Shown here piece by piece: positions 62,099 to 64,000 of a stretch of 64,000 nucleotides of DNA. Source of the DNA: Kiloniella laminariae (GTDB lineage Bacteria > Pseudomonadota > Alphaproteobacteria > Kiloniellales > Kiloniellaceae); assembly GCF_027214005.1 (NCBI RefSeq), contig NZ_JAPWGY010000003.1:124001-188000 (forward strand), read 5' to 3'. Both the position numbers and the translations under genes were made by a program. The stretch's first letter is position 1; the number at the start of each line of letters is the position of its first letter. The notes under the pieces are model-generated. The model ran no database searches. It was not told the origin of the DNA and worked only from the letters and a program-made list of their open reading frames with translations.

Positions 62099-62794
62099 CT
62101 AACAAGGTACATCAACAGCCTTGCAGAGAAAATGCATCATAGGCATGGCCGCTTTATAGGACTTCACAACATCCTGTAAAAATTCAGGTTTCTGCGCAGC
62201 TTCTGGTGAAGCCCGATGCATCAGAAAAAAAGTTTTGCGTTTCAGATCATCAAGATGCGGACTAGCTGCCGTAAATCCCTTTGGCGGGCGTTGTAATCCA
62301 TCACCCCCGACACCTCCAAACATTTTTTTCAGCGCCTTGTCCTCAATGACCTTGCTCCAGGCTTCAGGGCGATCAGTAATTGCCCGGCGGATTTTGTAGA
62401 GAGCGTCACTGGGGGGCAACCAGATCCCAGCGCCATAGAAAACCTCATCTGTTGCCAGGTGAACATAAAACCCCGGTGCATGAACATCTCGTCCCAGACC
62501 ATGACGAAAATGACAGGCCGCATGCTCCTTATAGGGACGTTTGTCTTTGGAAAAACGTACATCGCGATGAATCCGGAACATGGAACCACCATTGCGGCGC
62601 GCATCCGCAACAAAATGCGGCGTTAGTTCTGCCAGAGGATCAACCATAGCCTGGATAAAATCGAGCAGAGGATCTTGCAACGTTTCCCGATAACGTTTTT
62701 TATTGGCCTGAAACCAGTCGCGGGTGTTGTTTTCCTTCAATTCATCAAGAAAATCAAAACCGGCTTTGGGAAAACCGGAAAATCCCGAACTCAT
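62099..62794 (-). CDS. DUF2461 protein
   Basis: A 231-residue protein of the DUF2461 (TIGR02453-like) family. Hallmarks are FLDELKENNTRDWFQANK near the start, FRIHRDVRFSKDKRPYKEH near residue 75 and PGFYVHLATDEVFYGAGIW. No function is established. AAGGAG before its ATG overlaps the end of the GFA gene, and only two bases separate the genes, so they form an operon. Confidence 0.9.
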   Translation of the reverse strand: MSSGFSGFPKAGFDFLDELKENNTRDWFQANKKRYRETLQDPLLDFIQAMVDPLAELTPHFVADARRNGGSMFRIHRDVRFSKDKRPYKEHAACHFRHGLGRDVHAPGFYVHLATDEVFYGAGIWLPPSDALYKIRRAITDRPEAWSKVIEDKALKKMFGGVGGDGLQRPPKGFTAASPHLDDLKRKTFFLMHRASPEAAQKPEFLQDVVKSYKAAMPMMHFLCKAVDVPC

Positions 62795-62796
62795 AT

Positions 62797-63219
62797 CTAG
62801 CTCCTTCTTGGCGGAAAAGCGTCAAACTTGGGAATGGTATCATCCATTGAATCCCAAGGCAGTGCATTTTTGACAAACATATCCGCTGTCGGTCTGTAAA
62901 GCTCAGGACGATCCAATGTTGCCGCCCCGATCAGGACAAGCCCCGGGCCTATTTCGGGTTTGCCATAAAGGCGACTGTTACAGCTGGCGCAAAAAAAAGT
63001 GCGCATTTTTTTACCGCTGCCGCCTGTTGTCTCAAAACAGGTAACCTCCCCTGTCACAGAAAAACTGTTTTCAGGAACTCCCAGTAAAGAAATATAGGCA
63101 GCGCCACTCAGCTTCTGGCAGTTGCGGCAGTGGCAGTTAACCTTGAAGGCTGAATCAAGACAACTTGTCTTATATCTGACCTTGCCACAAAAACACCCGC
63201 CTTCCAGGACATCGATCAT
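62797..63219 (-). CDS. GFA-family zinc-binding protein (CENP-V/GFA)
   Basis: A 140-residue protein of the glutathione-dependent formaldehyde-activating-enzyme fold. Zinc ligands are seen in GGCFCGKVRY, CHCRNCQKLSG and FFCASCNSRLYG. Many members have no role in formaldehyde metabolism, so the name should not be taken as function. The ATG at 63219 follows GAGGAGG at a good distance; an open extension to 63312 is rejected. It is the first gene of a pair with DUF2461. Confidence 0.9.
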   Translation of the reverse strand: MIDVLEGGCFCGKVRYKTSCLDSAFKVNCHCRNCQKLSGAAYISLLGVPENSFSVTGEVTCFETTGGSGKKMRTFFCASCNSRLYGKPEIGPGLVLIGAATLDRPELYRPTADMFVKNALPWDSMDDTIPKFDAFPPRRS

Positions 63220-63597
63220 ATTTTCCTCCTCAGACCTGACCTGTTTTTTTACAATTACATAACTTGCAAAACAAAAGTGACTTGAATATGTCAAATCAGA
63301 ATAAGAATTCAACCCGAAGATCTTGTTGGATCAATCTTTAATAGCCCCATTCCGCAAGAACCCTGAACAGACAAATGCCACAGCTTTGCGATGAGAGAAG
63401 CATTTTTGCCTCATCTGCCTCGACACTATGACAGATCAGTCAAATTATTGCCTTTATTCAGTCACTTACCCTTTTTGTGACACAAAAATGTACAAAGAGG
63501 ATGCCCAAGTTTGACCAGATCTTGTCCCTTCACTTTGCCCCGTGCCCCACCCTATGTTTTGAGGACAGCAACAACAGAACAATAAAGGAACTATACA
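63220..63597. other. Divergent intergenic region without a gene
   Basis: These 378 bases lie between the GFA operon (minus) and the DUF1344 gene (plus) and should hold both promoters. I see no credible gene and no notable dyad. Confidence 0.5.
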
Positions 63598-63852
63598 ATG
63601 AATAAATTGCTTCTTGCTTCTTGTGCTCTGGGTCTTCTTGGCGTGGCTTCCCTTGCTAATGCTGCTGAGGTCGCTGGTCGGGTCATGACAACCGACCCGG
63701 CCTCCAACACAATTGTAATGGAAGATGGAACAGTGCTGCAGCTGCCAGAAAACCAGACGGTAGAAGGCCTTGCGCCCGGGACAGAGATCATTGTGACCTT
63801 TGATGAGCAAGATGGAAAAAACATGGTCACCGATATCAAACCTGCTTCATAA
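63598..63852 (+). CDS. Secreted DUF1344 protein
   Basis: An 84-residue small periplasmic protein. A signal peptide (MNKLLLASCALGLLGVASLANA, cleavage after ANA) is followed by a compact beta-rich domain with EVAGRVMTTDPASNTIVM, TVLQLPENQ and GTEIIVTFDEQDG, the DUF1344 pattern. AAAGGAAC precedes the ATG. It is a single-gene unit ahead of a strong hairpin. Function unknown. Confidence 0.88.
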   Translation: MNKLLLASCALGLLGVASLANAAEVAGRVMTTDPASNTIVMEDGTVLQLPENQTVEGLAPGTEIIVTFDEQDGKNMVTDIKPAS

Positions 63853-63881
63853 CAACAGGTTTATCATTAACGGTACTTATA

Positions 63882-63909
63882 ACAGGGGCGTGTATATACA
63901 CGCCCCTGT
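63882..63909. terminator. 28-base perfect palindrome, likely bidirectional terminator
   Basis: ACAGGGGCGTGT and its complement flank TATA to give an uninterrupted 28-base palindrome. It lies between the DUF1344 gene and the convergent partial gene at the right edge. T runs are weak, so a regulatory role cannot be excluded. Confidence 0.65.
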
Positions 63910-63919
63910 CTGTTCATTT

Positions 63920-64000
63920 TCAGGAAGGTATATCGTCGATGGCATTAAGTCCTGCCAGACGTTTTTTCCGGGCTTCAGCATAGCGTGTTGCCAGTTTGAA
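63920..64000 (-). CDS. 3' end of an unidentified gene (partial)
   Basis: The last 26 codons of a minus-strand gene that enters from the right edge. The readable end is LATRYAEARKKRLAGLNAID followed by DIPS and TGA. The basic amphipathic helix and short acidic end are not enough to name a family. It converges on the DUF1344 gene with a palindrome between. Confidence 0.55.
   Translation of the reverse strand, partial: FKLATRYAEARKKRLAGLNAIDDIPS

Noticed and set aside
1-64000. CRISPR arrays, prophage or insertion sequences
   Set aside because: No regularly spaced repeats, phage structural genes or transposase genes were seen on either strand.

Overview
The window reads as chromosomal DNA of a heterotrophic, probably marine, alphaproteobacterium. 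The clues are the heme block hemC-hemD-mitofilin-like-hemY, the tsaD-gpsA-YciI-EVE block diverging from it, an acetoacetyl-CoA synthetase with a PAS_5-type protein beside it, and BetI-like TetR regulators. A Rhodospirillales/Sneathiellales/Kiloniellales-like host is my inference from gene order and a moderate base composition; no rRNA is present to settle it. I saw no CRISPR array, prophage or intact insertion sequence. One tRNA gene, tRNA-Thr(CGT), lies at 24948-25023.

Layout. 1-12.3 kb: end of thpR, a minus-strand tesA-FIST-tas operon divergent from the lipoprotein-export-like ABC pair ybbA-ybbP, a Bax-inhibitor-1 protein, a stand-alone HPt protein, recQ, an MFS transporter and a GST. 12.5-20.7 kb: PilZ protein, a DUF2786-like protein with an odd 5' end, a two-gene unknown operon, DDAH, a SRAP/YedK protein, a MOSC-reductase fusion, a PAS_5 protein and acetoacetyl-CoA synthetase. 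20.9-25.0 kb: a LysR regulator, a very clear creatinase, and an AT-rich patch carrying an FkbM methyltransferase next to tRNA-Thr.

25.2-44.4 kb is the most interesting part: about 15 genes that look like one catabolic regulon for an N-methylated or quaternary amine. The minus-strand arm encodes a BetI-like regulator, an acyl-CoA dehydrogenase, a PotDABC-type ABC importer, a Rieske oxygenase and a second BetI-like regulator. The plus-strand arm encodes a class III aminotransferase, two tandem PYROXD2-like FAD oxidoreductases, a GcvT-like protein, a fused NDP-forming acyl-CoA synthetase, an aldehyde dehydrogenase and a VanB/CntB-type reductase that is the likely partner of the Rieske oxygenase 16 kb away. 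The oxygenase carries Glu at the position bridging the Rieske and mononuclear iron sites, as in glycine betaine and carnitine oxygenases. A palindrome TGAGCGCT(C/T)A occurs upstream of both the aminotransferase and the oxygenase. The substrate cannot be read from the sequence.

44.4-64 kb is mostly housekeeping: the heme genes, an EamA transporter and a PHB-depolymerase-like esterase inserted between hemC and tsaD, then tsaD-gpsA-YciI-EVE, a second HPt paralogue divergent from a PAS/degenerate-GGDEF/EAL protein, acs, a LysR/monooxygenase-like pair, an NmrA/HxlR pair, DUF2461 and GFA proteins, a secreted DUF1344 protein, and a truncated gene at the edge. Several intergenic hairpins look like terminators. 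Start codons were chosen by ribosome-binding site, overlap with neighbours and family length, and some remain uncertain as noted.
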